Positions 30,962-41,049 of a DNA stretch of 64,000 nucleotides are shown here, in pieces. The stretch comes from Hexactinellida sp. DTS-2022 (Eukaryota > Porifera > Hexactinellida). The stretch is from NCBI GenBank assembly GCA_028753945.1, contig JAPNXP010000002.1, positions 10,540,001-10,604,000 of the forward strand, read 5' to 3'. Under the pieces are notes generated by a model. The model was not told where the DNA came from. It saw only the letters and a program-made list of their open reading frames with translations, and searched no databases. Within the stretch, counting starts at the first letter, position 1, and each line of letters starts with the position of its first letter. Made by a program: the position numbers and the translations under genes.

Positions 30962-31615
30962 CTTGCTCTCTAAAGTAGATGACAATTGGATGTAGAGTCG
31001 CTTGTACATTGTTCCAATGAAATGATTGTACTTCATCCTGGACAACAAACGAGTAGTTCTCTGCGAAATCAACTAAAACTATTACCGAATCCTTATCTAG
31101 AATATCTTTCTGCTTTTGAAGATAAGAAGTTTGGGCGCGAGAAATGTATGAGTGAGAAGTTAGTTTCTCAATTGAATCAATCAACATTTCATTGTATTGT
31201 CTAATGGTTGTTGAGTAGGTCTCCAAACTTGTTTTTATCAGTACTCTCCCATTGCTTATACTCAATTGATGCCTAGAACACAAATCAAGTAATAATTTTA
31301 AGATAGATGCTCTAATATTGTTGAAAGACGAATTAATGAATACCTCCATGTCTCTTGCTTCCAATATTGCACTGAGATAGTATCTAAGATCATCATTTCC
31401 AGGACATTTTTCACATCGTGAATCATACAATTGGCATTGTCAAGTGAACAAACCAACTTGGACATTAGATCTTTGTAGGTATCCTAAATGTCAACTGCAT
31501 CAATAAGAAGAATAGTGTTTTGATGTATTGAGCAAACACACACAGAATGTGTCCCACGTGAATCTGCCAGTACACACCACTTTGGACGTAATTCGAAGAA
31601 TTTTGAAAATGAAAT
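30962..31615 (-). pseudogene. Transposase exon 6: first catalytic block, carries both lesions
   Basis: Starts ISFSKFFELRPKWCVLADSR and GTHSVCVCSIHQNTILLIDA, then TAG (31484-31486) after AVDI. The frame then shifts between 31425 and 31445 and continues RCEKCPGNDDLRYYLSAILE and DSVIVLVDFAENYSFVVQDE. The exon is 654 nt, one short of what its flanking phases require, which agrees with a single-base loss. Confidence 0.8.
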
Positions 31616-33115
31616 CTAAAATTGAAATTATGTGTATATTATGTAAAATTATATTGGATGTGTTTTCGAACCTTTAAGTTTGGAAACTTGGTTTTGAACT
31701 CGGTAAATAATTCTTTCAAATTACAAAGAATTAAGCGTTTCTGAATGTGATTATTTCGTCCAATACTAATATAATCCTTCTTCCCAGGCATTTGTCGTGT
31801 GTATTCGTCATTTTGGTAAAAAGATTCTACGATTTTAACCGTTTCAATCGGCAACTTCTTCCCTAATATCAAAATAAAATGAATTCCATTATGATATTAA
31901 TTATAATTACAGATTACCTTTTTTAGGCGCAACCTCTCCAAGGATACCTGCTGTCTTGAAGACTTGGCGTGACTCACGAACTAAATAGTCTGAAACTCCA
32001 AAAAAGTTTTCAAGAGTATAGCGAGGGCAAGTTTGAGGCCCTAGGGTAAGGAGTTGAATCTTCTTATCAGTATCTGAAATGGCTACTTTCTCTCGAATTA
32101 AATCCATCAAGATATCATATTGCTCAGCTTCTTGAATTACTGATAATCCTTCAATTTTCATCATCATTAAGGCTGATTCTTCATTGACACATTCTAAATT
32201 TTCTTCTATCTTGGGGAACTAATGTAACAAAAAGTAATAGTGTATAAATTCAGAGAGGTAATTGAAATAATTATTGAATATTCCTACTTCTATTTTTTCT
32301 TGCAATCTTTCTAATTTTCCCTTTATCTGTTTTCGAATGTCTTCAGCGTGTGACCCGTGTGTTTTAATTGGAGAAATCCCGAAATCTTTTGGAAGACCGT
32401 CAATAACATTTATTATGTTTTCCTAAGATTTATGGATAGGTTATGATACTAAATCATTCACCATAATAGTTGAAAATGAGGAACATACCTGGTTTAGATC
32501 AATTTCGACACTTTGAATTTCATCGATTATCTCGCTCTCAATTGACAGGGTATTTAAATTATAAGATAAAGAATATCTCTTCTTTCCATCAATAATTTCA
32601 GACAATCCAGAAGAGCAACGTGAGCATACTTTAAGTCCAGGGACAATTGACATGTCATAACACATTAAGTCGTTCGACTTACTCTTTGTAATGGTTACAT
32701 TTCCTAGAACTTAAGAACAGTAAATTATTTGACAATATTAATTATCATTAATACTACCTTTATGACTCTTTTTGTCTTCATGATGCCGAAATGGGTCACA
32801 GCAAAATGGATTAAATGTTGTAAAATTATCTAAATATAGAATACTGTGATGGAGACAAATAGTATTAAAACTCTTCATATGAATCCCTGTCCTCCATACT
32901 ATTAACTCAACGTCTTCCTTTGACAACTGAGTGGATTGTTTTAGAACGATCTTTCCACGAGTATGAAATGTTTTGTGGCACGGAGAATCTTGAAACTCAC
33001 CGATTGAACATCGCGGCAAGGTATACATTACTAGGTAGACTGAAATTGATTTCAAATCTCAAATTCGATGTGATGCAAATAAATAGATGATAATCAATCG
33101 TAAACACATTTATGC

Positions 33116-34091
33116 TCCACAGCTCATTAGTTTAATCTCTTGCATTCCTATTATACATAGCAACAATACTAATGCACTAAATCAACATGTAGTATATATC
33201 TGAGGTCAAACATATCACAAACCACAAATTTCTGATACACATATCAATTGAATAATGCTGTTGGAATGAGTTATAATCAGTGTATTATGTATCCATTTGT
33301 AAATACGCTCCTATTCCTGGTCTGATGCAATTTCCATACGTCCAAATCACAAATTAATGTTACTTTTTGGAGAAGATTCCAAATTTTTGCGCTCCTAATT
33401 AAAATTTTCCAAAAAATCATACTCCAAAAGGAGCGTCTCGCGCTCCTGGATAAATCATTGGTTATAATAATTATACAAATATGAAATATATATCAATATG
33501 ATAGAAATAGAGTATAGTTCTAGCCAGTATTGTATTTTACAAAGAACATTAAAAAGTTGTATCACATAAAAAGCGTTTAGAGGAACAAAAATGTGAATAA
33601 CTCAATGGGAAGATATGGAAACCATAATGAAATTTTCTACATAATGAGTTAAGACTGCATACTATAAATTACCAAAAAATAAAAGTGATCCGAAAATATT
33701 CATTTTTGCTACGTCATGGTTCCGGTTCTACTTCCGGTATTGGTTTCAGTTCCAATTTTCACTAAGAAAAACAAATGATAACTTAATATATCCATCTGAT
33801 TTGAATTCTCCATATATTAAAACGTAAGAATAGCAATTTTTAAAGGAATTGGATAATTATATCAAAAGTTATACGAGTTTGAAGTGAGATGGTGCTCCAA
33901 GATTTTGAAAAATGTTTGGATAATCAACAAAAAAATGAAAATCTGTGACGTCATAAATCAAAAACCACTCAACCGATTAGTCTAAAATTTTGAGGAAAGT
34001 ATAGACTTGCTTGTAGCTTGTTACACAGCAATTTACAGGCAAATCGATTGATAGTGGTGAAATGACTGGTTGACTTGACATGGAATTCCCC
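33116..34091. repeat. Right terminal inverted repeat of the 5.9-kb transposon
   Basis: Reverse complement of 28209-28991, interrupted at 33278-33460 by a MITE. Confidence 0.9.
33278..33460. mobile_element. hAT-like 183-bp MITE, copy 2, with perfect 8-bp target duplication and empty site
   Basis: Starts CAGTGTATTATGTATCCATT and ends GGATAAATCATTG. It is flanked by GTTATAAT at 33270-33277 and 33461-33468. The opposite arm of the host transposon (about 28830-28850) has the unoccupied site. It is the same length as the copy at 12812-12994, with a similar GGAGCGTCTCGCGCTCC hairpin. Confidence 0.9.
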
Positions 34092-34835
34092 TATAGTAAA
34101 TCAATAAACTCCCATAGTTAAAACATAATTATCTTCTAGCTGTTGCCTGAATAAGACTGAAGAATATTTTAAAATAAGAAAGAAATAGGTAAATACTGTT
34201 TAGTCAAACGTGCCGTTACTCAAATAGTAGCCTGGGCGATTATTTGAGTTGAGCTGTTTCGTACGATTACAATCCACTGTACGATTACCATCCCTTGTAC
34301 GATTACTATCCATCGTACGATTACTATCCAAAGATTTAGATCATAGTGTAGAAAAAGTTTCGTCATACTCAAGGTGTTATATCTAGTACAGCGGCATAGC
34401 CATAAAATTTTAACAGATTGTTCATTTTTTTGATAAAAGCACCAAAATTTGTACACATGTACTTTGATGTAGTGCGAACATTTTAGTGTTCGCCAGACTT
34501 GTTTCCCATAAAACTTGTTCAAATTAAGTTATATCGTCTTTTTATTGTTGAATTCGGTTTCCAAGTAAAATTTCCGATAATTTGTTATACCGCATGACCA
34601 TATTTGGAAGAATTTTTCCATAGCAACGCTGGAATGTACCAGGAATATGTCAAAAATTCAATTCTCCAATTGTGTCCTTACCCAATCGAGTGACCCCTCT
34701 TTCGACTCCAATCAACTACCTGAGTATAATTATACACATACCGACCCTGTAAAACGTGATTTGATAAAATTATTCGAGATTCACCGTGATTTACCATAAA
34801 TATCGAATAATTTTAAAACTCTATATTTACGGATT

Positions 34836-34859
34836 TGGACCCCCCGGTCCAAATCTGTA
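34836..34859. repeat. Perfect GC hairpin GATTTGGACC-N4-GGTCCAAATC
   Basis: Ten-base arms with a CCCC loop, followed at once by TGTAGGGGGGTC, which can pair with GACCCCCC of the first half. Confidence 0.6.
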
Positions 34860-34953
34860 GGGGGGTCATTTCGTCAAAACAAGTGGTTCCCACTGCGGGC
34901 GATTATCGCTCTCAGAGGGGTGAAAATTCGGTACACAGTTGAAGGGGGCGATG

Positions 34954-35098
34954 CAGGGCCGGATTTACCATTAGGCTAAGTAAGCTATAGCCTTCGGGCC
35001 ACTACAGGACCGATGTACAGGACCACTACCGACCAATGTCGATCATATTCGGCCCACTTGTGTGGTTCAGCCTTCAGGCCACTCAAGGGTAAATCCTG
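34954..35098. mobile_element. MITE with CAGGGCCGGATTTACC ends (tentative)
   Basis: Left CAGGGCCGGATTTACC pairs with right GGGTAAATCCTG. The interior repeats TTCGGGCCACT/TTCAGGCCACT. No clear target duplication was seen. Confidence 0.5.
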
Positions 35099-35431
35099 AA
35101 AGGTAAATGCGATGAAGTTCTCTTAGGGGCGATGTTGTTTTAAACACTATTTTTAACGATGTCTAATCCAAATTGTTATCTAGGAAGGTGACTGCCGAGA
35201 CCTTATAATTATCCGAGCATTTTAAGTCAAAATGTTACAATATATTAAACCACTAATAATTGTTTCAATTAGAAGAACTAAATTTGTAAAATAATTTGAT
35301 AAAATTGGGCAATGACGAAAAAAGGTTGGGAACCACTGGTTTAGACTTTAGAGTGAGTGAGGATGATATAACACCTTGAGTATGACCGAACTTTTTCTAC
35401 ATTAAGACGTAACTTTTTCTACACTATGATC

Positions 35432-35701
35432 CAGGGTTGCCGTGGGAATGGGATGGGAATGGGAATCGTATTTATCCTATGGGAATTCCCACAGGTTTTC
35501 CCGTCATTTGTGAAGCCATCAAAATCAAAAGTAGATCATATAAAGTATCCAATAGGATTTGGAATTCTCATAGGATTTCGATGGGGGATTTGCCATGTGA
35601 AAACCACTTAGGATTCCCAGATGGGAATTCCCATGGGAATTCCTACGGAAACTCTGTGGGAATGGGATGGGAATGAAAATTCCCTTCCCACGGCAACCCT
35701 G
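35432..35701. mobile_element. hAT-like MITE, CAGGGTTGCC family copy 2
   Basis: Starts CAGGGTTGCCGTGGGAATGG and ends TTCCCACGGCAACCCTG. The flanks CTATGATC (35424-35431) and CTGTGATC (35702-35709) match at 7 of 8 bases. The interior again consists of GGGAATTCCCA/ATGGGA variants. It is inserted in the right arm of the 34216-35826 foldback; the intact arm reads across the site. Confidence 0.85.
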
Positions 35702-35826
35702 CTGTGATCTAACAATCTGTCTTTGGATAGTAATCGTGCGATGGATAGTAATCGTACGATGGATGGTAATCGTACAGTGGATTGTAATCGTACGAAACAG
35801 AGCTACTATTAGCTATTTGAGGAAAT

Positions 35827-36304
35827 ACGTTACATACACTTAATCTATTCACCAACTCCCCTTTCATGTGTGGAATTATTAAATTACGTATATATTCTCG
35901 GATTTTACTACGTAGTTAGCTAGGTAGGAGTAGGTTTATTTTCATTTATTCAGGGTAGGCGATTATAAAATTTAAATCAACTTTAGGGTTTGGAGGGGGC
36001 GATTATTCGAGTAAATAAAATAATCAAATTGATATTGAAATCAAAGCCATTCCATAGTAATTCATTATACACTAGCTAACTGAACGTTCTTAAGGATACT
36101 AACCATTATGTCATTACGTAATAATGACTCTTTGGGGAGGAACGTTTGTTAAGAATTTCCATAATTTGTATAAATAGAAGGTGTATTAAATTTTTATAAA
36201 CATCTGTAAAATTTTAGTGTGTAGAGAATATGCGATATTCTGGAAATGGGGGAATCAAGAACTAGTAGAATTACCAGGGATCAAACAAAGGACTAGATCT
36301 AGAT
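35827..36304. other. Intergenic DNA, nothing recognised
   Basis: GGCGATTATTCGAGT near 36007 echoes GGCGATTATTTGAGT near 34236, outside the foldback arm proper. Confidence 0.35.
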
Positions 36305-36458
36305 CAGTGGTTCTCAACATTTTTAATATTAAGGTCCCCGAGAGTATTAAAAAATATTGCGACAAAAAACATGTACTAATTAATAAGATATTATTATCAT
36401 GATAGGTTACGCGGTGGACCCCTTAAATCATTCGCGGATCCCAGATTGAAAACCACTA
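36305..36458. mobile_element. MITE with CAGTGGTTCTCAA ends
   Basis: CAGTGGTTCTCAACATTTTT at the left and TTGAAAACCACTA at the right are inverted ends of a type widespread in animals (hAT/Charlie or Tigger-like). The interior has GGTCCCC and GGACCCC. It is non-coding. Confidence 0.65.
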
Positions 36459-36584
36459 ATCTGGTAGTGTTAAATCAAATAGAAATTCCAGCTAAACCAA
36501 AGGATAAATAAATTAGAGGAATAATAATTACCGTTTGATTTGGAAAATGTCAGGGGTCCCCCTCTCACTAATGAGGGGGCCCCT

Positions 36585-36587
36585 TGC

Positions 36588-36633
<46 letters not shown>

Positions 36634-36634
36634 G
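36585..36634. repeat. GTT trinucleotide microsatellite
   Basis: About 16 TTG units, directly after a CCCCCTCTCACTAATGAGGGGG hairpin. Confidence 0.95.
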
Positions 36635-37029
36635 ACATTGCTAACAAATCAACAATTGGTCGTACTTATATAGTGCTCAGCAATAGTACTGTATAGCCGG
36701 TTAGTAATTTAGGAATTTAAACAAACCGCTCGTCCTCCCTATGCGAGTGCTCACATCTTACACTCGATGTGCGGCCCGACCTTCGCTTATACTCCAAGCA
36801 AATTCCTTGTCGAAAATAAACCCGTGGCGTATTTAAAATGAATTTTAAATAAAAACTTGAAAGCCTATTATCTAAGCTTTTATTGTTACAAAAATGAGTC
36901 AATCTATTCCTTGGATTATTGATACTAACAATTGTGATTTAAAAGATCATTATAATAACCTGGCAGAGAAATATACATTGGGAAACTTATTGGATTTACT
37001 GTAGAGAGTAGATTAATAGATTAAACTAT
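36635..37029. other. Intergenic DNA, nothing recognised
   Basis: No supported feature. CGGCCCGACCTTCGCTTATA near 36772 is locally GC-richer. Confidence 0.35.
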
Positions 37030-37640
37030 TACTTAAACAGAAACTCATTGGTTATAATGAAGGTAATTAAAACGAATCAGTATGCTGGAATATGGAATGA
37101 AAATATCACAAAGGTACAGTCCAACCGGTTAAACAAAATTCAAATTTTCTGCCCAGGATACTTAACTTTGAGTATACAAACAGAACTAATTATAGCAATC
37201 AGATGATGCCTGAATAAATTCTCACAGGTCAGAGGAAAGTTGATGGAAATGCACAATACAAACTATTGTGAATTGAACATAGTACGTAATTACGACATTA
37301 AATAGAATATAAAGCCCATGGAATAGTTACATTAAATATAACATAATTCAAACAATAACGAAATAATCAAACATAATTCCTTACTACAACTTCAATACCA
37401 AGTGATTAACAGTTGACAGTAATAGAAGGTTATATACAAATGAAATAATGTGTAAGCAGTTCTGTAAAATAAGAAATGTTTGAAAAATCTGCTTTAAGGT
37501 ATGTATTGTAAGGAGTGATCAAGGAGAGAAATAGAACACTAATGAAAACGTCTGAAAAAGAGTCAAACTAATAGAATAAAATAAAAAAGTTAGTCTACGG
37601 CGATTGAACCATAAAGAAATGTATAACTGTCAGGAAATGA
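37030..37640. repeat. Segmental duplicate joining copies of 24340-24475 and 21240-21670
   Basis: 37060-37165 matches 24340-24475 and 37180-37640 matches 21240-21670, both in the same orientation. It is directly upstream of the satellite edge. Confidence 0.7.
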
Positions 37641-37944
37641 CAATAATAATTTACAACGAAAAAGATATGCAATTAATAAAATCACACATGCAGCGAATAC
37701 ACAAATGATAGATAGATAGTAGGAATTGGGAGAAAGTATTAGATATCCGCAATCAATGTAAACCGAGATCAAAATAAACGCGGTAATCGTATGTGATTGA
37801 GGATGAATTAGACGCCAAAACGGGGAGGGAATAACATCAAAATATATAACAAAATTGAATGAAAAGACAAAGTTTGCTGAAGAAAAACATTAAGACACCG
37901 GCTAAGAATCACAGAACAGAGAAGGAGAATATGAAAGTAAACAA
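37641..37944. repeat. Degenerate fringe between the duplication and the satellite
   Basis: Text such as AGAACAGAGAAGGAGAATATG and AAAGATAGAAAAAGAATAAAAG can be aligned to the satellite blocks GAACTGCGGAATATAT and AATGGCCAGATAACAAC, suggesting very diverged first monomers. Confidence 0.4.
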
Positions 37945-40900
37945 TAAATGGAAAGATAGAAAAAGAATAAAAGTTAGTACAAGTGCTATAAAGTGTCACT
38001 CACTAGATAAACTTCTGTAGTTTAGATAAAAGGTAGCAAATTAATCACAAAGTAATAGATGAATTTAGGGAGAACTGCGGAATATATCTCGCTTGTAGAC
38101 AAACTAGTGAAGTTACAAGAAATGGCCAGATAACAACAATAACAGCTAGTACAAGTGCTAAAAAGAGTGACCTAATGAAATAACGTTAGTAGCTTATAGA
38201 AGGTAGTAAACCTTGCTGAAAGAAGAAAATAAACAAAAGGAGAACTGCGGAATATATCTCGATTGTAAACCAACTAGTAAAGTTGCAAGAAATGGCCAGG
38301 TAACAACAATGACAGCTAGTACAAGTGCTAAAAAGAGTGACTTAATGAAATAACGTTAGTAGCTTATATAAAAGGTAGCAAAACTATCTCAAAGTAGCAA
38401 ATGAACTCAGGGAGAACTGCATAATATATCTCGCTTGTAGACCAACTAGTAAGTTACAAGAAATGGCCAGGTAACAACAATAACAGGTAGCACAAGTGCT
38501 AAAAAGAGTGACTTAAAGAAATAATGTTTGTAGCTTATAGAAGGTAGCAAACTTTGCTGAAAGTAGCAAATAAACTCTGGGAGAACTGCGGGATATATCT
38601 CGCTTGTAGACCAACTAGTGAAGCTACAAGAAATGGCCAGTAACAACAATAACAGATAGTACAAGTGCTAAAAAGAGTGACTTACTGAAATAACGTTTGT
38701 AGCTTATATAAAAGGTAGCAAAACTATCTCAAAGTAGAGAATGAACAAAAGGAGAACTGCGGAATTTATCTCGATTGTAAACCAACTAGTAAAGTTTCAA
38801 GAAATGGCCAGATAACAACAATAACAGCTAGTACAAGTGCTAAAAACAGTGACATAATAATTAACGTTTGTAGCTTATATTTGGTATCAAAACTATCTCA
38901 GAGTAACAAATGAACTCAGGGAGATCTGCGGAATATATCTCGCTTGTAGACAAACTAGTGAAGTTACTAGAAATGGCCAGGTAACAACAATAACAAATTG
39001 TACAAGTGCTAAAAAGAGTGACTTAATAATTAACGTTTGTAGCTTATATAAAAGGTAGCAAAACTATCTCAGAGTAACAAATGAACTCAGGGAGATCTGC
39101 GAAATATATCTCGCTTGTAGACAAACTAGTAAAGTTTCTAGAAATGGCCAGATAACAACAATAACAGCTTGTACAAATGCTAAAAAGAGTGAGTTACTGA
39201 AATAACGTTTGTAGCTTATATAAAAGGTAGAAAACCTTGCTGAAAGTAGCAAATGAACTCAAGGAGAACTGCGAAATATATCTCGCTTGTAGACAAACTA
39301 GTAAAGTTACAAGAAATGGCCAGATAACAACAATAACAGATAGTACTAATGCTGAAAAGAGTGACTTACTGAAATAATGTTTGTAGTTTAGATAAAAGGT
39401 AGCAAATGAATCACAGAGTAATAGATGAAATTAGGGAAAACTGCGGAATATATCTCGCTTGTAGACAAACTAGTAAAGTTACTAGAAATGGCCAGATGAC
39501 AACAATAACAGCTAGTACAAGTGCTAAAAAGAGTGACTTACTGAAATAATGTTTGTAGCTTATATAAAAGGTAGCAAACCTTGATGAAAGTAGCAAATGA
39601 ACTCAAGGAGAACTGCGAAATATATCTCGCTTGTAGACAAACTAGTAAGTTACAAGAAATGGCCAGGTAACAACAATAACAGATATTGCTAATGCTAAAA
39701 AGAGTGACTTACTGAAATAATGTTTGTAGCTTATATAAAAGGTAGCAAACTTATCTCCAAGTAACAAATGAACTCAGGGAGAACTGCGGAATATAACTCG
39801 CTTGTAGACAAGCTAGTGAATTTCCCAGAAATGGCCAGGTAAAAACAATAACAGCTAATACAAGTGCTAAAAAGAGTGTCTTAATGAAATAACGTTGGTA
39901 GCTTATATAGAAGGTAGCAAACATTGCTGAAAGTAGCAAATGAACTAAAGGAGAACTGTGGAATATATCTCGATTGTAGACCAACTAGTAAAGTTACTAG
40001 AAATGGCCAGATAACAACAATAACAGCTAATACAAGTGCTAAAAGAGTGTCTTAATGAAATAACGTAGGTAGCTTATAGAAGGTAGTAAACCTTGCTGAA
40101 AGTAGAAAATGAACAAAAGGAGAACTGCGGAATATATCTCGATTGTAAACCAACTAGTAAATTCACAAGAAATGGCCAGGTAACAAAAATAAAAGATAGT
40201 ACAAGTGCTAAAAAGAGTGATATACTGAAATATCGTTTGTAGCTTAAATAATAGGTAGCAAAACTATCTCAAAGTAGAGAATGAACAAAAGGAGAACTGC
40301 GGAATTTATCTCGATTGTAAACCAACTAGTAAAGTTACAAAAAATGGCCAGGTAAAAACAATAACAGATAGTACAAATGCTAAAAAGAGTGACTTACTGA
40401 AATAATGTTTGTAGTTTAGATAAAAGGTAGCAAATGAATCACAAAGTAATAGATGAAATTAGGGAAAACTGCGGTTATATCTCGCTTGTAGACAAACTAG
40501 TAAAGTTTCTAGAAATGGCCAGATAACAACAATAACAGCTAGTACAAGTGCTAAAAAGAGTGACTTACTGAAATAACGTTTGTAGCTTATATAAAAGGTA
40601 GCAAACCTTGCTGAAAGTAGCAAATGAACTCAGGGAGAACTGCGGAATATATCTCGCTTGTAGACCAACTAGTTAAGCTACATGAAATGGCCAGTAACAA
40701 CAATAACAGATAGTACAAGTGCTAAAAAGAGAGACTTACTGAAATAACGTTTGTAGCTTATATAAAAGGTAGCAAAACTATCTCAAAGTAGCAAATGAAC
40801 TCAGGGAGAACTGCAGAATATATCTCGCTTGTAGACCAACTAGTAAGTTACAAGAAATGGCCAGGTAACAACAATAACAGCTAGTACAAGTGCTAAAATG

Positions 40901-41049
40901 AGTGACTTACTGAAATAATGTTTGTAGCTTATATAAAAGGTAGCAAAACTATCTCAAAGTAGCAAATGAACTCAAGGAGAACTGCGGAATATATCTCGCT
41001 TGTAGAACACTACTAAAGTTACAAGAAATGGCCAGATAACAACAATAAC

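Larger units (their letters stand above)
29353..33028 (-). pseudogene. Eight-exon DDE-type transposase of the 5.9-kb transposon, one stop and one frameshift
   Basis: Exons on the minus strand with GT-AG borders and matching phases: 33028-32758, 32703-32489, 32422-32288, 32218-31918, 31862-31672, 31615-30962, 30328-29878, 29812-29353. They sum to about 892 codons. Most introns are 53-69 nt; the seventh is 633 nt because of a MITE. Domains in order: Cys/His zinc-binding part (ICLHH... CCDPFRHH), CSRCSSGLS, a central helical region, a catalytic half with VLVDFAENYSF, then EYFSDGCAGQYKNRKH and HGKSPCDGIGGTVKR, and a C-terminal Tudor/SH3-like region (VGDYVACMYDKDWYICVIKE type). The SDG/QYKNR and HGK.PCDG.GG motifs recur in animal transposon-derived proteins. 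Lesions: TAG at 31484-31486 and a one-base loss near 31435, both in exon 6, so this copy is probably inactive. Confidence 0.85.
28209..34091 (-). mobile_element. 5.9-kb DNA transposon with ~0.8-kb inverted ends (Sola-like suspected)
   Basis: Inverted ends 28209-28991 and 33116-34091 start GGGGAATTCCATGTCAAGTC and are flanked by TATA on both sides. TATA is palindromic, so it could be a 4-bp target duplication or part of the end. The interior carries one eight-exon minus-strand transposase gene. The right arm is longer because a 183-bp hAT-like MITE inserted at 33278. Another MITE sits between the left arm and the gene, and a third sits in an intron. Long inverted ends, a possible 4-bp target and the protein motifs suggest a Sola-type element, but this was not verified. 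Confidence 0.85.
34216..35826. mobile_element. 1.6-kb foldback with CGTACGATTAC tandem arms
   Basis: The left arm (about 34250-34385: CTGTTTCGTACGATTACAAT, tandem CGTACGATTACTATCCA units, TAGATCATAGTGTAGAAAAA, AAGGTGTTATAT) is inverted at 35364-35815. The right arm is split by the hAT-like MITE at 35432-35701. Another arm lies at 6896-7160. The interior is non-coding and holds a hairpin and a further MITE. Confidence 0.75.

Noticed and set aside
34946..35115. Target duplication GCGATG around the CAGGGCCGG MITE
   Set aside because: The right copy of GCGATG lies about 10 bp beyond the element end, so it is not a proper flanking duplication.
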